Of a DNA stretch of 13,703 nucleotides, positions 13,459 to 13,703 are shown in pieces; within the stretch, counting starts at the first letter, position 1, and the number at the start of each line of letters is the position of its first letter. The translations under genes and the position numbers were made by a program. The stretch comes from Alphaproteobacteria bacterium UBA6062 (GTDB lineage Bacteria; Pseudomonadota; Alphaproteobacteria; Sneathiellales; Sneathiellaceae), in assembly GCA_002428885.1 (NCBI GenBank), contig DIYE01000120.1, positions 1-13,703 on the forward strand. The letters are read 5' to 3'. The notes beneath the pieces are model-generated. The model did not search any database. It saw only the letters and a program-made list of their open reading frames with translations, and was not told the origin of the DNA.

Positions 13459-13703
13459 ATGCCAAACTCTGTCCAGACTGCCTCCGATATTCATCTGTTC
13501 GACCGGACCCTTGTACGCCGCCACAGGGATAGAGCTGCCGGAGGCGACTGGGAACGTTACGGGTTCCTGTTTGACGAAATCTCCGACAGACTGGCGGAGC
13601 GGGCCGGTGATGTTGCAAGACCGTTTGAGACAGTTCTGGATCTTGGATGTCACAGCGGAGCCTTCCTGAAGCGGCTTGCGCACTATTCTTCTTTTTCGGA
13701 TGC
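13459..13703 (+). CDS. NDUFAF5/BioC-like SAM-dependent methyltransferase, 5' part only
   Basis: The frame runs from the ATG at 13459 to the window edge, 81 codons. It begins MPNSVQTASDIHLFDRTLVRRHRDRAA-type sequence (residues 1 to about 27), with the FDR..V..RRDRAA motif shared by alphaproteobacterial and mitochondrial NDUFAF5 proteins, then YGFLFDEISDRLAER and the SAM motif I VLDLGCHSGAF. NDUFAF5 modifies a complex I subunit; BioC acts in biotin synthesis. The position next to comF and the N-terminal motif favour the NDUFAF5-like group. No ribosome site is clear. The rest of the gene is outside the window. Confidence 0.85.
   Translation, partial: MPNSVQTASDIHLFDRTLVRRHRDRAAGGDWERYGFLFDEISDRLAERAGDVARPFETVLDLGCHSGAFLKRLAHYSSFSD

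Overview
The window looks like ordinary chromosome of an alphaproteobacterium of moderate GC (roughly 50%). Support comes from the CysH with a Cys-Cys pair, the alphaproteobacterial-type CarD/CdnL regulator beside a 7Fe ferredoxin, SecA with a C-terminal SEC-C zinc motif divergent from a membrane-anchored parvulin, and a comF-grxC-nitrilase-DUF1178 neighbourhood with an NDUFAF5-like methyltransferase next to comF. The genus cannot be fixed from the sequence alone. No tRNA, rRNA, IS element, CRISPR array or phage gene was seen.

Layout. 1-531 (-): 5' part of cysH, cut by the window edge. 707-2980 (+): an exported, degenerate nuclease-fold protein followed 15 nt later by an exported M48 zinc protease. 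2987-3799 (-): a calcineurin-fold phosphoesterase relative that has lost most of its metal ligands. 3920-5018 (-): carD and fdxA, separated by a 268-nt gap rich in inverted repeats and holding a terminator-like hairpin. 5167-8341 (-): a TerB-like gene and secA. 8671-9600 (+): a parvulin prolyl isomerase ending in a clear intrinsic terminator. 9633-10067 (-): DUF1178 protein. 10183-10701 (+): a small class I methyltransferase. 10736-11266 (-): a MerR-type regulator. 11409-13359 (-): nitrilase-family amidase, glutaredoxin 3 and comF. 13459-end (+): start of an NDUFAF5/BioC-like methyltransferase.

How the genes relate. secA and the divergent parvulin both serve protein export and envelope folding, and the M48 protease and nuclease-fold protein are also predicted to be exported. 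grxC, the Nit1-like amidase (deaminated-glutathione repair is the best-known role of such enzymes) and possibly DUF1178 suggest thiol and metabolite housekeeping. CarD and FdxA are core functions.

I found no clearly new multi-gene system. The points most worth a second look are the apparently dead metallophosphoesterase with an inverted repeat just before its start, the structured carD leader or possible small RNA, the palindrome inside the parvulin promoter, the paired palindromes before fdxA, and the catalytically degenerate nuclease-fold protein.
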